From Dermabacter hominis NBRC 106157 (lineage in GTDB: Bacteria; Actinomycetota; Actinomycetes; Actinomycetales; Dermabacteraceae), in assembly GCF_001570785.1 (NCBI RefSeq), contig NZ_BCSI01000001.1, positions 496,001 through 560,000 of the forward strand: a DNA stretch of 64,000 nucleotides, written 5' to 3'. Positions within the stretch are counted from its first letter, which is position 1. Each line of letters starts with the position of its first letter. The position numbers and the translations under genes were made by a program. Below are positions 9,340 to 19,212 of this stretch, one piece after another. The notes beneath the pieces are model-generated. The model was not told where the DNA came from. It saw only the letters and a program-made list of their open reading frames with translations, and did not search any database.

Positions 9340-10128
9340 GTGAAAACTCGTTCGTTTGAGCTTCGACCCCATCATGAGCGGGTCGTCGCGCTGACCGGCG
9401 CCGGTCTGAGTGCTGCGGCCGGGCTTGCGACGTTCCGCGGGCCGGGTGGGATCTGGGAGGAAAACCCCGATCTCGAGGCGGCAATGGACGTCAGTCGTCT
9501 TCCGGGAAATGTGCCGATCCTGTGGCGCGTGTGGGGGAGCGTGTTTGAGCGGGCGCTCATCGCGGGGCCGACCCCCGGGCATCGGTCTCTCGCAGCGCTC
9601 GACGCAACGATTCTGACCCAGAACGTCGACGGGCTGCACCAGTTCGCCGGTTCGCACGATGTTGCCGAACTGCACGGAAGCGCGGCGGAGGCCGTGTGCC
9701 TCACCCCGGAGTGCACGTGGCGCGCGCAACTCGCCGTGCGCCTCGATCCCGAGCGTGATCCTTCCGATCCCGAGCATTACGGGGTGACGCGTGACTGCCC
9801 CGTGTGCGGGGCCCTCACGCGTCCCGACATCGTCCTTTTCGGCGAGATGCTCCCGAGCGGAGTGCTCGAGTATTCGGAAAACGCGGCGCGTAACTGCGAC
9901 GTGTTTCTCGCCGTCGGTACGTCGAACGCGGTTGCTCCGGCATCGCTGCTCGCGCCGCTTGCGCGCGCTTCGGGTGCGGTGACCGTGTGTATCGACCCGT
10001 ACGCGGACTCGGACCGCCTCGCGGGTGTGTTCGACTATGTGGTGCGGGAAGACGCCCACACGGTGCTCGCGCGCTGGGCGGAACACCGCGGGCGCGAGAG
10101 GCGCAACCCGTTCCTCGACCCGTTTTAG
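9340..10128 (+). CDS. Sirtuin (NAD-dependent protein deacylase)
   Basis: Removes acyl groups from protein lysines using NAD+, 262 aa. Family motifs are in order: GAGLSAAAGLATFRG (~20-34), TQNVDGLHQ (~93-101) and ELHGS with catalytic His112. A four-cysteine zinc site is formed by Cys120, Cys125, Cys153 and Cys156. Further NAD contacts appear at VLFGEMLP and VGTSNAV. The GTG start at 9340 is 8 bases after trpS, so the two are probably cotranscribed. The 3' end overlaps the convergent acetyltransferase gene by 4 bases. An acyltransferase beside a deacylase is suggestive, but the GNAT looks like a RimJ type, not a known partner. Confidence 0.92.
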   Translation: MKTRSFELRPHHERVVALTGAGLSAAAGLATFRGPGGIWEENPDLEAAMDVSRLPGNVPILWRVWGSVFERALIAGPTPGHRSLAALDATILTQNVDGLHQFAGSHDVAELHGSAAEAVCLTPECTWRAQLAVRLDPERDPSDPEHYGVTRDCPVCGALTRPDIVLFGEMLPSGVLEYSENAARNCDVFLAVGTSNAVAPASLLAPLARASGAVTVCIDPYADSDRLAGVFDYVVREDAHTVLARWAEHRGRERRNPFLDPF

Positions 10129-10745
10129 AGTGTGGGGACCTCGGGTGCGGTGACGGAGGTCCGACACTCGCCCGGCTCGGCTTGCAGCGGATATTCCATG
10201 AGGAGCTGCTGGCCCCCGAATTCTTCGAGTCCGCGCCTTACGCGGAAGCCGATCTTTTTGAGCTGTTCAACCGAGCGCTTGTTCGATGTTTGAACAACGG
10301 CGATCATGACGGGTTCGTCGAGGTTGTCTCTAGCGAACTCGATGACGCGCCTGACGGCTTCGCGCGCGTAGCCGTGACCGACGAATTCGGGCAGGAGCGC
10401 GTACGTGATTTCGAGCTCGTCGCGGTCGTAGTTCAGGTTGACGATACCGAGCATCTGATCCGTTGCGCCGTGCGCAATGATCCAGGCGCCCCACGTGTTC
10501 CCGAGCGGCGAAAGTTCGAGGGCCTGGCGCGAGCCGAAATTCACGGCTCCGCCGAGGTAGTGACTCGCCGAGGGATCGGTCATGAGCCGCACGTAGTCGT
10601 CCCGGTCTGCCTCTCCGGGTTCCCGGATATGAAGTCGTTCGGTGCATAGCCGAACTGGCCAATAGGGTTCGTGTTCGCGTCTCACGCCCACTACTTTAAC
10701 TGTGACGCCTGAGACATTCCGAGGTGCGCTCGCGATGCGGGTCAC
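10125..10745 (-). CDS. GNAT-family N-acetyltransferase (RimJ/RimL-like)
   Basis: Acetyl-CoA-dependent transferase, up to 206 aa. The fold is seen from LCTERLHIREPGEADRDDYVRLM (~33-55), the acetyl-CoA loop EFVGHGYAREAV and the C-terminal VVQTSNKRSVEQLKKIGFRV. This matches the RimJ/RimL branch, which acetylates ribosomal proteins or small substrates; the substrate here is unknown. The start is uncertain. The first ATG is at 10745, but GTG codons at 10691 and 10685 lie closer to the conserved region, and none has a strong ribosome site. Confidence 0.8.
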   Translation of the reverse strand: MTRIASAPRNVSGVTVKVVGVRREHEPYWPVRLCTERLHIREPGEADRDDYVRLMTDPSASHYLGGAVNFGSRQALELSPLGNTWGAWIIAHGATDQMLGIVNLNYDRDELEITYALLPEFVGHGYAREAVRRVIEFARDNLDEPVMIAVVQTSNKRSVEQLKKIGFRVRRGLEEFGGQQLLMEYPLQAEPGECRTSVTAPEVPTL

Positions 10746-10844
10746 CGTGTGTTTTAGTCGTGTTCATGTCACTGCAACCCGGACACCCCGCGAAGACGCG
10801 GGAAACACCGCGCGAGTATCGCGCAAGAAAGGGCAGGAAATCCG

Positions 10845-11966
10845 ATGGCCGAGCTCATCAACAGCCCACTGTTCGCCGTTCACGAGCGTGAGGGCGCCTC
10901 GTTCACCGATTTTGCGGGCTGGAATATGCCCGTGCGCTACACCTCGGATCTTGCCGAGCACGCCGCCGTGCGCGAGCGTGCCGGTCAGTTCGACCTCTCG
11001 CACATGGGTGAGGTGTTCTTTACGGGCCCGGAGGCTGGCGAAGCGCTTGACTATGCGCTTGCGGGAAAGATCAGTTCGCTTGAGGTGGGCCGCGCGAAGT
11101 ACTCGCTCTTGCTGAGCGAGGAAGGCGGCATCATCGATGACCTGATCGTCTACCGCCTCGCAGAGGATCGCTTCCTCACCGTCCCGAACGCGGGCAACCG
11201 TCTCGTGGACGCGAAGACTCTCAAGGAGCGTGCTGAAGGTTTCGATGTTGAGGTTGCCGATCGCAGCGAGGAGATCGCGCTCGTTGCGGTTCAGGGCCCG
11301 AAGTCCGCGGAAATCGTGCGCGGCTTTGCTGAACGTGAAGGTGTCGAGGCGGATCTCGACGCGCTCGATGCTCTCAAGTACTACCGCATTCTTGCGGGGA
11401 CCTATGAGGGCGAGGAAATCCTTTTTGCCCGCACCGGTTACACGGGCGAAGACGGCTTCGAAATCTACGTGCCGAACGCCTTGGGCGTGAAGACATGGGA
11501 GGCCATCGCCGAAGTCGGCGGCGAGAACATCCAGTCGTGCGGTCTCGCGTGCCGCGACACGCTCCGCCTCGAAGCCGGCATGCCCCTTTACGGCCACGAG
11601 CTGAGCCTCGATATCGTCCCGGCACAGGCGGGCCTTCGCCGGGTGGTCGCCTTCAAGTCGAAAGGCGATTTCGTCGGGCGCGAAGCCCTCGAGGGCAAGG
11701 ATTTTTCGGATCGCCGAGTGCTCGTGGGGCTCAAGGCCGACGGTCGCCGCGCCGGCCGCGCGGGCTACGTTCTTCACGATGAGAACGGCACGGAGGTAGG
11801 GGAGCTGACCTCGGGTGCGCTCGCACCGACTCTCGGTTACCCGATTGCGCTCGCTTACGTTGAGCCTCACCTCTCGAACGAAGGTCAGGAACTGTCGATT
11901 GATGTGCGCGGCAAGGCGCTGCCCGCAACCGTCGTATCCCTCCCGTTTTACTCGCGCGCCAAGTGA
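10845..11966 (+). CDS. gcvT: Aminomethyltransferase, glycine cleavage T protein
   Basis: Transfers the methylene group from the aminomethyl-lipoyl H protein to tetrahydrofolate, releasing ammonia. 373 aa, the usual length. It shows FTDFAGWNMPVRY near the start, QFDLSHMGEV, the central folate-site stretch FARTGYTGEDGFEIYVP, GLACRDTLRLEAGMPLYGHEL, and the C-terminal barrel with TSGALAPTLGYPIALAYV. The ATG at 10845 has AGGAAA upstream. First gene of gcvT-gcvH-gcvP. The ~100-bp leader shows no glycine riboswitch. Lipoamide dehydrogenase (L protein) is not in the window. Confidence 0.96.
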   Translation: MAELINSPLFAVHEREGASFTDFAGWNMPVRYTSDLAEHAAVRERAGQFDLSHMGEVFFTGPEAGEALDYALAGKISSLEVGRAKYSLLLSEEGGIIDDLIVYRLAEDRFLTVPNAGNRLVDAKTLKERAEGFDVEVADRSEEIALVAVQGPKSAEIVRGFAEREGVEADLDALDALKYYRILAGTYEGEEILFARTGYTGEDGFEIYVPNALGVKTWEAIAEVGGENIQSCGLACRDTLRLEAGMPLYGHELSLDIVPAQAGLRRVVAFKSKGDFVGREALEGKDFSDRRVLVGLKADGRRAGRAGYVLHDENGTEVGELTSGALAPTLGYPIALAYVEPHLSNEGQELSIDVRGKALPATVVSLPFYSRAK

Positions 11967-12044
11967 CGCGTGGGGCTGCCTACCAGGAGGCGGCCCGTAG
12001 GATTTTCACGAAGGTACGCTTCACACACTCTGAAAGGAACGAAG

Positions 12045-12413
12045 ATGTCGGATCTGAAGTACAGCAAGGACCACGAATGGGTGCGCGAGGAAGGCGACGG
12101 CACCGCAACGATCGGCGTGACCGACTTTGCTGCTGACCAGCTCGGCGACGTTGTCTACGTCGACCTGCCCTCCGTCGGTGAAGAAATTGAGGCCGGCACC
12201 GAGATGGGCGAGATCGAGTCGACGAAGTCGGTCTCGGATCTTTTTGCGCCGCTGTCGGGCGAGGTCACCGAGGTGAACGAGGACGTCGTCGAAAGCCCCG
12301 AGAAGGTCAACGACGACCCCTTCGGCGAAGCATGGCTCATCAAGGTCAAGGTCACCGACACCCCCGATGATCTGCTCTCGGCCGAGGAATACAGCGAACT
12401 GACCAGCAAGTAA
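12045..12413 (+). CDS. gcvH: Glycine cleavage H protein (lipoyl carrier)
   Basis: Lipoylated shuttle protein carrying the aminomethyl group between the P, T and L proteins, 122 aa. The lipoyl lysine is Lys61 in [17 protein letters not shown]-like [18 protein letters not shown] precedes it. The frame is open 25 codons upstream, but the ATG at 12045 gives the family start [11 protein letters not shown] and has GAAAGGA. It lies 78 bases after gcvT and 22 bases before gcvP. Confidence 0.97.
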   Translation: MSDLKYSKDHEWVREEGDGTATIGVTDFAADQLGDVVYVDLPSVGEEIEAGTEMGEIESTKSVSDLFAPLSGEVTEVNEDVVESPEKVNDDPFGEAWLIKVKVTDTPDDLLSAEEYSELTSK

Positions 12414-12435
12414 ACATTTGAGGAGTTTCCCGTTC

Positions 12436-15429
12436 ATGTCTGAACACCACAGCAACGTCGCTGTCGATAATTCGGCGATCGACGGTCTTCATTCGTTCGT
12501 TCGTCGTCATGTCGGCACTGCGAGCGAGGACCAGAAGAGAATGCTCGAGGCGCTTGGCCTCGACTCGCTCGGTGCACTTCTTGAAAAAGCCGTGCCGGGC
12601 ACGATCCTTCTCGACGAGGGGCTGGATTCCCTGCTTCCCGAAGGCGCGAGCGAAGCCGAGGCTCTCGAGGAGCTTCGCGCTCTTGCGAAGAAAAACACCG
12701 TGAAGCGATCGCTCATCGGCCACGGGTACTACGGCACGTACACGCCCTCGGTCATTCAGCGAAACATCCTCGAGAACCCAGCTTGGTATACGGCGTACAC
12801 GCCGTACCAGCCTGAGATCTCGCAGGGTCGACTCGAGGCGCTGCTCAACTATCAGACCATGATCGGGGACCTCACGGGCCTCGAGATCGCAAACTCGTCG
12901 ATGCTCGATGAGGCCACTGCGGCTGCCGAGGCAATGCTTCTTGCGCGCCGCGCGGCCCGCGGCAACAAGTCGAATGTGTTCCTCGTGGACACCGACGTGT
13001 TGCCATCGACCCGTGCTGTTCTCGGCGGCCGTGCCGAGGCCGTTGGCATTGAACTGAAGGACGTCGATTTCGCGAACGATGGCGCTCCGTCGGGCGAGTA
13101 CTTCGGCGCGCTCGTGCAGTACCCGGGTGCTTCGGGTCGCGTGTGGGATCCTCGCGACGTGATTGCGGCGGTTCAGGCCAACAAGGCCAAGGCAATCGTG
13201 GCCGCGGATCTGCTCGCGCTCACGCTCCTTGCCTCGCCCGGCGAGCTCGGCGCGGATGTTGCGGTGGGTAACTCCCAGCGCTTTGGCGTTCCGCTCGGCT
13301 TTGGTGGCCCGCACGCTGGCTACATGGCGGTCTCGAAGGGGCTTGAGCGGCAGATTCCCGGCCGACTCGTGGGTATCTCCCTGGATGCGGAGGGCAACCC
13401 CGCGTATCGCCTCGCCCTCCAGACTCGTGAGCAGCACATTCGCCGCGAGAAGGCAACGAGCAATATCTGCACGGCGCAGGTCCTGCTCGCTGTCATGGCG
13501 TCGATGTACGCCGTGTACCACGGCCCCGAAGGCCTCAAGCAGATTGCTAGCGAGGTCGCTGGCCGCACCGCCGCGCTCGCTGCGTGGCTCACATCGAACG
13601 GTTTCCAGCTCAAGCACGAGACGTTCTTCGACACCCTTGAAGTGACCGTCAACGGCAAGGCCGAGGACATTGCTCAGGCCTTCGACGACCGAGGCATCCT
13701 CGTCGCTCATCCCGATGCGGACACTGTCCACATCAGCCTCGACGAGACTGTCACGCCGAACGCGCTTTCGGAGATCATCGAGGTATTTTCGGAGTTCTCG
13801 CCCTCGCACGTCGGCGACGTGGCTTTTGACGACTGGGCTCAGCCCGGTGAGACATGGGGCGAACTCGCGCGTACGTCCTCGTTCCTTGAGGCGCCCGTGT
13901 TCAACTCGTTCCGCTCGGAGACCGCGATGATGCGTTACCTGCGCCGTCTCGCGGATAAGGACTACGCCCTCGATCGCGGCATGATCCCGCTCGGTTCGTG
14001 CACGATGAAGCTCAATGCCGCGACCGAAATGGCCGCAGTTACGTGGCCCGAGTTCAACGCGATCCACCCGTCCGCGCCTGCAAGCGACGTTCAAGGCTAC
14101 GTCGAGCTCATTACTCAGCTCGAGACCTGGCTCGCCGACGTCACAGGCTACGACACTGTGTCGCTTCAGCCGAACGCTGGTTCGCAGGGCGAGTACGCGG
14201 GTCTTCTCGCGATCCGTGCCTACCACGCGAGCCGCGGCGAATCCGCCCGTACCGTGTGTCTCGTGCCGAGCTCGGCCCACGGCACAAACGCCGCTTCCGC
14301 GGTCCTCGCGGGCCTGCGCGTCGTCGTTGTTGCGAGCGACGCAAACGGCAACGTGGATCTCGACGACCTCAAGCAGAAGATCAAGGATCACGCTGATGAA
14401 CTCGCGTGCATCATGATCACGTACCCGTCGACCCACGGCGTGTACGAGTCCGAAGTCCGTACGATCACGCAGCTTGTGCACGATGCCGGCGGGCAGGTGT
14501 ACGTTGATGGCGCAAACCTCAACGCGCTGCTCGAAGTGGCGAAGCCGGGCGAATTCGGCGGCGATGTCTCGCACTTGAATCTGCACAAGACGTTCTGCAT
14601 TCCGCACGGCGGTGGCGGGCCTGGCGTCGGCCCCGTTGCGGCAAAGGCCCACCTCGCACCGTTCCTGCCGGGGCACCCGGACATGCAAAATGCGGAGCAC
14701 CCCGTCATCGGCGGTGCGGATCGCGCCCACGGCGGCGCGCCTGTGTCGCAGGCACCGTACGGTTCCCCGTCGATCCTGCCCATCCCGTGGACCTACATCC
14801 GCCTCATGGGCGCGAAGGGGCTGCGCCACGCGACCGCATCGGCCGTGCTTGCCGCGAACTACATGGCGAAGCGGCTCGGCGAGAAGTTCGAGATCCTCTA
14901 CCGTGGGGAAAACGGGCTCGTGGCGCACGAGTGCATCGTGGATCTGCGCCCCTTCACCGACCGCACGGGTATTACCGTCGATGATGTTGCCAAGCGTCTC
15001 ATTGACTACGGTTTCCACGCGCCGACCATGAGCTTCCCCGTTGCGGGCACCCTCATGATCGAGCCGACCGAATCGGAAGACCTGTGGGAGATCGAGCGCT
15101 TCATCCTCGCGATGCACCGGATCGCGGACGAAGCCGAAAAGGTTGTGTCGGGCGAGTGGCCGAAGGACGACAACCCGCTCGTCAACGCCCCGCACACCGC
15201 GTATTCGGTTGCGCGCGAGGACTGGGATCATCCCTACTCGCGTGACGAAGCGGTGTACCCGGGTGTGAATGCTGCGAGCGAAGCGGGCTATGACCCTGAC
15301 TTCCACATGACAAAGCAGATGCAGTACCAGGCGAAGTACTGGCCGCCGGTCAGGCGCATCGACCAGGCATACGGTGACCGCAATCTCGTGTGCTCGTGCC
15401 AGCCACTTGACGCCTACGAACAGGGCTAA
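12436..15429 (+). CDS. gcvP: Glycine dehydrogenase (decarboxylating), glycine cleavage P protein
   Basis: PLP enzyme that decarboxylates glycine and loads the aminomethyl group onto GcvH. 997 aa, the single-chain form with both halves fused. The N-terminal half has [21 protein letters not shown] and [17 protein letters not shown]. The C-terminal half has [13 protein letters not shown] and the PLP lysine Lys718 in [15 protein letters not shown]. The ATG at 12436 has AGGAG at 12421 with a 10-base spacer. A TTG 18 bases earlier lies upstream of that AGGAG and is unlikely to be the start. The operon ends at a strong terminator just downstream. Confidence 0.97.
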   Translation: MSEHHSNVAVDNSAIDGLHSFVRRHVGTASEDQKRMLEALGLDSLGALLEKAVPGTILLDEGLDSLLPEGASEAEALEELRALAKKNTVKRSLIGHGYYGTYTPSVIQRNILENPAWYTAYTPYQPEISQGRLEALLNYQTMIGDLTGLEIANSSMLDEATAAAEAMLLARRAARGNKSNVFLVDTDVLPSTRAVLGGRAEAVGIELKDVDFANDGAPSGEYFGALVQYPGASGRVWDPRDVIAAVQANKAKAIVAADLLALTLLASPGELGADVAVGNSQRFGVPLGFGGPHAGYMAVSKGLERQIPGRLVGISLDAEGNPAYRLALQTREQHIRREKATSNICTAQVLLAVMASMYAVYHGPEGLKQIASEVAGRTAALAAWLTSNGFQLKHETFFDTLEVTVNGKAEDIAQAFDDRGILVAHPDADTVHISLDETVTPNALSEIIEVFSEFSPSHVGDVAFDDWAQPGETWGELARTSSFLEAPVFNSFRSETAMMRYLRRLADKDYALDRGMIPLGSCTMKLNAATEMAAVTWPEFNAIHPSAPASDVQGYVELITQLETWLADVTGYDTVSLQPNAGSQGEYAGLLAIRAYHASRGESARTVCLVPSSAHGTNAASAVLAGLRVVVVASDANGNVDLDDLKQKIKDHADELACIMITYPSTHGVYESEVRTITQLVHDAGGQVYVDGANLNALLEVAKPGEFGGDVSHLNLHKTFCIPHGGGGPGVGPVAAKAHLAPFLPGHPDMQNAEHPVIGGADRAHGGAPVSQAPYGSPSILPIPWTYIRLMGAKGLRHATASAVLAANYMAKRLGEKFEILYRGENGLVAHECIVDLRPFTDRTGITVDDVAKRLIDYGFHAPTMSFPVAGTLMIEPTESEDLWEIERFILAMHRIADEAEKVVSGEWPKDDNPLVNAPHTAYSVAREDWDHPYSRDEAVYPGVNAASEAGYDPDFHMTKQMQYQAKYWPPVRRIDQAYGDRNLVCSCQPLDAYEQG

Positions 15430-15440
15430 TAGCGCAGCCT

Positions 15441-15476
15441 AAGGGTGGGGCGTTCCTTCGGGAACGCCCCACCTTT
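15441..15476 (+). terminator. Rho-independent terminator after gcvP
   Basis: Perfect 13-bp stem (15444-15456 with 15461-15473) around a TTCG tetraloop. It extends to about 16 bp through flanking A/T pairs and ends in TTT. It closes the gcvTHP operon. Confidence 0.9.
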
Positions 15477-15553
15477 GCGTTGGTCTTGGGAAACATGAAC
15501 GAGCGTGAACTGGAGTTTGGCCACGCCATTGCGAATCTCGTAGGTTGATGGCC

Positions 15554-16777
15554 ATGACAGAGATACTCACCACACACGCGGGCTCGCTCCCGCGCACCCA
15601 AGAACTGATCGACGCGAACTACAACAGGGAGCTTGAGGCCGACGGCTTCACCCCAAAGAAATCGCCTGAGTTTGAACGCATTCTCGCGGACGCGGTCGAT
15701 GGCGTCGTGGCCCGCCAGAAGGAGATCGGTATTTCTGTGCCGGGCGATGGCGAGTACGGCAAGGCGATGGGCTCAGCCGTGAATTACGGCTCCTGGTGGT
15801 CATACATCTACGACCGCACCGAGGGGCTCGAGCTCACGGGGACCGATTTCTTCAATGCAAAACCGCAGCGCAGCGAGCCCGGCAAGATTGTCTTGACGAG
15901 CTTCGAGGATCGCCGCGACCGCAGCCTTTTCCCTGGAGCGTACGCCGATCCCATTACCGGTGTTCCCACGACCAACGACAAGCCCGAAACGTTCATCATT
16001 CCTGCTGCCACCGGGCCGGTTGCCTTCTCCGAACTCGGTAAGGACCTGTGCGCGAACGACATTCGAAACTTCTCGCACGCACTTGAGAAGTCGGGGTATG
16101 AAAAGGGCTACCTTTCGACCCTGTCGCCGGGCTCGGGCGCCAGAATTCACGACGAATACTACGGTGATCCGGATGCGTTCCTCGACGCGTGGGTGGAGGT
16201 GATGCGCCCCGAGTACAAGGCCATCACCGACGCCGGCATTCAGATCCAGATCGATGACCCTTCGCTTGCCGAAAACTTCGACCAGATCAACCCTGAGCCG
16301 AGCGTTGAGGACTACCTCGCGTTCACGAAGAAGCGCGTCGATGCCATCAACCGTGCGATCGATGGAATCCCTCGCGAGCTCGTGCGCCTGCACACGTGCT
16401 GGGGTTCGTGGCACGGGCCGCACGTGACGGACTTCGAGTTCAAATATCTCGCCGAGCTCATGCTCGAGGTTAACGCGAAGTACTACTCGTTCGAAGCGGC
16501 GAATGTGCGCCACGAGCACGAGTGGGTTGTCTGGAAGGACGTCACGCTGCCCGAGGATCGCGTGATCGTTCCCGGCATCGTCTCGCACTCGACGAACGTC
16601 GTGGAGCATCCCGAGCTCGTGGCGCAGCGCATCGAGCGCTTTGCGGACATCGTGGGCCCCGAGCGTGTGATTGCGTCGACCGACTGTGGTCTTGGCGGCC
16701 GCATCCACCCGGAGATCGCATGGGCGAAGCTCGAGTCCCTCGTGGAGGGCGCGGGCATCGCCTCGGCGAAGTACTGA
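15554..16777 (+). CDS. MetE C-terminal-domain-like methyltransferase (cobalamin-independent methionine synthase family)
   Basis: Stand-alone barrel of the MetE/UROD superfamily, 407 aa. It begins TEILTTHAGSLPRT, the usual opening of this short family. Predicted zinc ligands match MetE: His280 and Cys282 in RLHTCWG, Glu313 in FEAAN and Cys378 in STDCGLGG. Members move a methyl or alkyl group to a thiol, but the N-terminal MetE half that binds folylpolyglutamate is absent. The methyl donor and acceptor are therefore unknown; homocysteine methylation is possible. The start at 15554 is chosen for GTAGG at ~10 bases; ATG at 15548 is an alternative. It is monocistronic, between the gcvP terminator and its own hairpin. 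Confidence 0.85.
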   Translation: MTEILTTHAGSLPRTQELIDANYNRELEADGFTPKKSPEFERILADAVDGVVARQKEIGISVPGDGEYGKAMGSAVNYGSWWSYIYDRTEGLELTGTDFFNAKPQRSEPGKIVLTSFEDRRDRSLFPGAYADPITGVPTTNDKPETFIIPAATGPVAFSELGKDLCANDIRNFSHALEKSGYEKGYLSTLSPGSGARIHDEYYGDPDAFLDAWVEVMRPEYKAITDAGIQIQIDDPSLAENFDQINPEPSVEDYLAFTKKRVDAINRAIDGIPRELVRLHTCWGSWHGPHVTDFEFKYLAELMLEVNAKYYSFEAANVRHEHEWVVWKDVTLPEDRVIVPGIVSHSTNVVEHPELVAQRIERFADIVGPERVIASTDCGLGGRIHPEIAWAKLESLVEGAGIASAKY

Positions 16778-16804
16778 GGTTATCCGCGACCAGCCGCGAA
16801 AGTC

Positions 16805-16838
16805 ACGGGGGCGTGACGCGTAGCGTTCACGCCCCCGT
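16805..16838 (+). terminator. Strong hairpin after the MetE-like gene
   Basis: Perfect 12-bp arms (16805-16816 and 16827-16838), G/C-rich, with a 10-base loop that can pair further (CGC/GCG). There is no clear T-run after it, so it is a terminator-like hairpin rather than a textbook one. Confidence 0.65.
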
Positions 16839-16897
16839 CACATTGGGGACACGTGTCTTTATCGTGGGCGTTGCTCCGAGGCTGCACAATCGGAAGC

Positions 16898-18040
16898 GTG
16901 AAAATCCTCGTAGTTGCCGAATCGTTCCTTCCCCACATGAACGGCGTGACCAACTCCGTTCTTCGCGTCGTCGAGTGCTTCGCTCTCTCCGGCCACGAGG
17001 TGCGGATTGTCGCCCCCGGCGCGCCCGGTATCCCGAATGAATTGACGTTCGGCGCGGAGCGCGTGCCAATCATCCCCGTGCTGTCGATCCCCATGATGGG
17101 CTACGGGCAGGTGCGCATGAGTGCGACGACCAACTACCGCATTCGCTCGATCATCGACGATTTTCATCCCGATGTCGTCCACCTTGCCTGCCCCGCCCTG
17201 CTCGGCAACGCAGCGTCGAAGGCCGCCGTCAAAAGAGGTATCCCAACGGTCGCGATCTACCAAACTGACCTTCCTGGCTACACGCGCAAGTACGGGGCGC
17301 CAGTTCTCGAGGAAGCGATGTGGATGTTCCTCCGCGACATCCATAACCGCTGCGAGGTGAATCTTGCACCGTCGTCAAGCACGCGCAACCAGATCGTCGA
17401 GCACGGCATCGAACGCGTGCAGATCTGGCGCCGTGGGGTCGACACTTCGCAATTCTCGCCCTCGCGGCGCAGCGACGAGCTTCGCGAGCGCCTTGCCCCG
17501 AATGGTGAAAAGCTCGTGGTGTACGTCGGGCGCCTTGCAGCCGAGAAGCAGGTCGAGGACCTCGCCGTGCTTGAATCGCTTCCCAACGTTCGCCTTGTGA
17601 TCGTTGGCGAAGGGCCCCTCGAGGCAGAGCTTCGCGCGGCCATGCCGGGCGCGTATTTCGCGGGGTTCAAGAAGGGCGCCGAGCTCGCGGAGGTTGTGGC
17701 TACGTGCGACCTGTTTGTGCACACGGGAGAGCTCGAAACTTTCTGCCAGACGATCCAGGAAGCGATGGCTTCCGGGCTGCCGGCGATAGCCCCCCGCTCC
17801 GGCGGCCCCATCGACCTCATCGACCATTCGCGAACGGGCTGGCTGTACACACCCGGCAAGCTCGATGAGCTTCGTGCCTACGTCGAGGACCTCCTCGGGG
17901 ACGATACGAAACGCGAGCATTTCGCTGTGGCCGCTCAGGATTCGGTGCGCCAGCGCACGTGGCCGGTTCTCGCCGAACAGCTCCTTGGTTTCTATCGCGA
18001 AGCTGCGCGCGTGCATGAGGCATCAGCGCAAGCCGCGTAA
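16898..18040 (+). CDS. GT4 glycosyltransferase, MgtA-like GDP-mannose-dependent alpha-mannosyltransferase
   Basis: Membrane-associated sugar transferase, 380 aa. The N-terminal Rossmann half shows KILVVAESFLPHMNGVTNSV. The C-terminal half has VVYVGRLAAEKQVEDL and the donor-site E-x7-E region ELETFCQTIQEAMASGLP followed by APRSGGPIDLI. These segments closely follow actinobacterial MgtA, which adds mannose to glycolipid cores during lipoglycan synthesis. The acceptor here is inferred, not shown. The GTG at 16898 is chosen because the family begins with this KILVVAE stretch; an upstream ATG at 16853 adds 15 unmatched residues. Confidence 0.88.
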   Translation: MKILVVAESFLPHMNGVTNSVLRVVECFALSGHEVRIVAPGAPGIPNELTFGAERVPIIPVLSIPMMGYGQVRMSATTNYRIRSIIDDFHPDVVHLACPALLGNAASKAAVKRGIPTVAIYQTDLPGYTRKYGAPVLEEAMWMFLRDIHNRCEVNLAPSSSTRNQIVEHGIERVQIWRRGVDTSQFSPSRRSDELRERLAPNGEKLVVYVGRLAAEKQVEDLAVLESLPNVRLVIVGEGPLEAELRAAMPGAYFAGFKKGAELAEVVATCDLFVHTGELETFCQTIQEAMASGLPAIAPRSGGPIDLIDHSRTGWLYTPGKLDELRAYVEDLLGDDTKREHFAVAAQDSVRQRTWPVLAEQLLGFYREAARVHEASAQAA

Positions 18041-18061
18041 CCTTCCATCGCGCGGCCGCTC

Positions 18062-18844
18062 CTAGTGGCGGGCTGGCTGCACAAGGTGAAGGAAAGCTTC
18101 GAGTAGCCGCAAGGCGCCGTCGGAACCGTGCGCCCCCTGGGCGCTCGCGCGCCACTGTTCAATCTCGCGCGCGAAGGAATCGCGTTCTCGTTCGGCGGGC
18201 GTGAGTGCGCTCGTAGCGGCCCAGCGCGTCGCAATTGCGGGCGTGACCTCGGGGTGGAACTGCACACCCCATGCCGCCTCGCCAGCCCGGAATGCTTCGA
18301 GTCGACCCTCGCTATCGACGGCGAGGGGAACGATGGGCGTGCCACCGGGAGTGGTCGTGGGGAGTGCGGAGACTTCGTCCTTGTGCCACTGGAATGCGCG
18401 GAACACCGTCCCGGTTTCGTGAAGCCCGGCATGGGAAAAGAGGGGATCGGTGGCGGCAGCCGGCTGCGTTTTTACGGTGCAGAGCCCGACGGCAGGCTCC
18501 GGCCTGCGGGTAATCGCACTTCCTAGTGCAGCTCCGAGAAGTTCCTCACCGAGGCAAATTCCAAAGAGCGGAAATGTGATCTCGACAGCGTCGAGACAGA
18601 GCTTTCGGCACGGTGCGAGCCAGTCGTAGCGATCGTCCTCGAGTGGGCCCGGGCCGCCGCCGAGGATGATGAGACCGCGGGACGTGGAGGCGATGCTCGA
18701 GAGGGACGGCAGTGTTTCGCCCCGGTAGGGTCGAATAACGTTGAGCGTGAGGCCCGCGGCACGCGCGAGCGGTTCGAGCATGCCCGGTGGGCAGTCGTCC
18801 TCGTGTTGAATGACGGTGAGCGCTCGGCGTGCGTTTTTCTCCAT
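18062..18844 (-). CDS. Class I glutamine amidotransferase-like protein (GMP-synthase-type domain)
   Basis: 260 aa from the chosen start. A type 1 glutamine amidotransferase fold is clear: ALTVIQHEDDCPPG at the start, LILGGGPGPLEDD, the nucleophile elbow FGICLGEELLG with Cys97, and WGVQFHPEV with His197 and Glu199, completing a Cys-His-Glu triad. No synthase domain is attached, as in stand-alone family members of unknown substrate; some such enzymes act on gamma-glutamyl compounds. The frame is open to an ATG at 18901 (279 aa). I prefer 18844 because relatives start just before the VIQHE strand. Neither start has a strong ribosome site. Confidence 0.82.
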   Translation of the reverse strand: MEKNARRALTVIQHEDDCPPGMLEPLARAAGLTLNVIRPYRGETLPSLSSIASTSRGLIILGGGPGPLEDDRYDWLAPCRKLCLDAVEITFPLFGICLGEELLGAALGSAITRRPEPAVGLCTVKTQPAAATDPLFSHAGLHETGTVFRAFQWHKDEVSALPTTTPGGTPIVPLAVDSEGRLEAFRAGEAAWGVQFHPEVTPAIATRWAATSALTPAERERDSFAREIEQWRASAQGAHGSDGALRLLEAFLHLVQPARH

Positions 18845-18971
18845 GTCCCCGTTATACAGGAGATAGACTCGCCGCGAAGCACTTGGAGGACTTTCGTCCA
18901 TCGTTTAGACTGAGGTCGCGGCGGCCGCTTGCGGCGGCCGACATTCCTACCCGACCATCATGGAGAAAAGC

Positions 18972-19196
18972 GTGACCCAGCACAATAACGCCGCGGCAAG
19001 CAACGAAACCTCGCAGGGCTACAGCCTCGGCTTTTCGATTCTCCTCACCGCGGTCGTGTTCTTGCTTTTCGCTGGCGGCCTTTACGTTATGAGCCTCTAC
19101 ACGGTTGCCCCGATTTGGTTCGTCGTTGGGCTTGCCATGTCGATTGTCGCGCTCTTTCTGGCGTTCGATATCGTCCCGCGCTTCTTCACGAAGTAG
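18972..19196 (+). CDS. Small two-helix membrane protein, unknown function
   Basis: 74 aa. The N-terminus is polar (TQHNNAAASNETS), followed by two hydrophobic spans (~22-42 and ~47-66) and a short FFTK tail, so a hairpin membrane protein is likely. I do not recognise the family. The GTG at 18972 has GGAGAAAAG just upstream; the ATG at 18960 is part of that ribosome site, so GTG is the better start. It is followed by a strong bidirectional terminator. Confidence 0.72.
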   Translation: MTQHNNAAASNETSQGYSLGFSILLTAVVFLLFAGGLYVMSLYTVAPIWFVVGLAMSIVALFLAFDIVPRFFTK

Positions 19197-19212
19197 AACA
19201 GACAGCGATAAC

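Noticed and set aside
10746-10844. Possible glycine riboswitch ahead of gcvT
   Set aside because: The ~100-base leader is too short for a tandem glycine aptamer and lacks its conserved core segments.
12352-15306. 984-codon open frame on the minus strand, antisense to gcvP
   Set aside because: It is a by-product of high-GC codon use opposite gcvP. The translation is Arg/His/Val-rich with no recognisable domain, while the plus strand encodes an intact GcvP.
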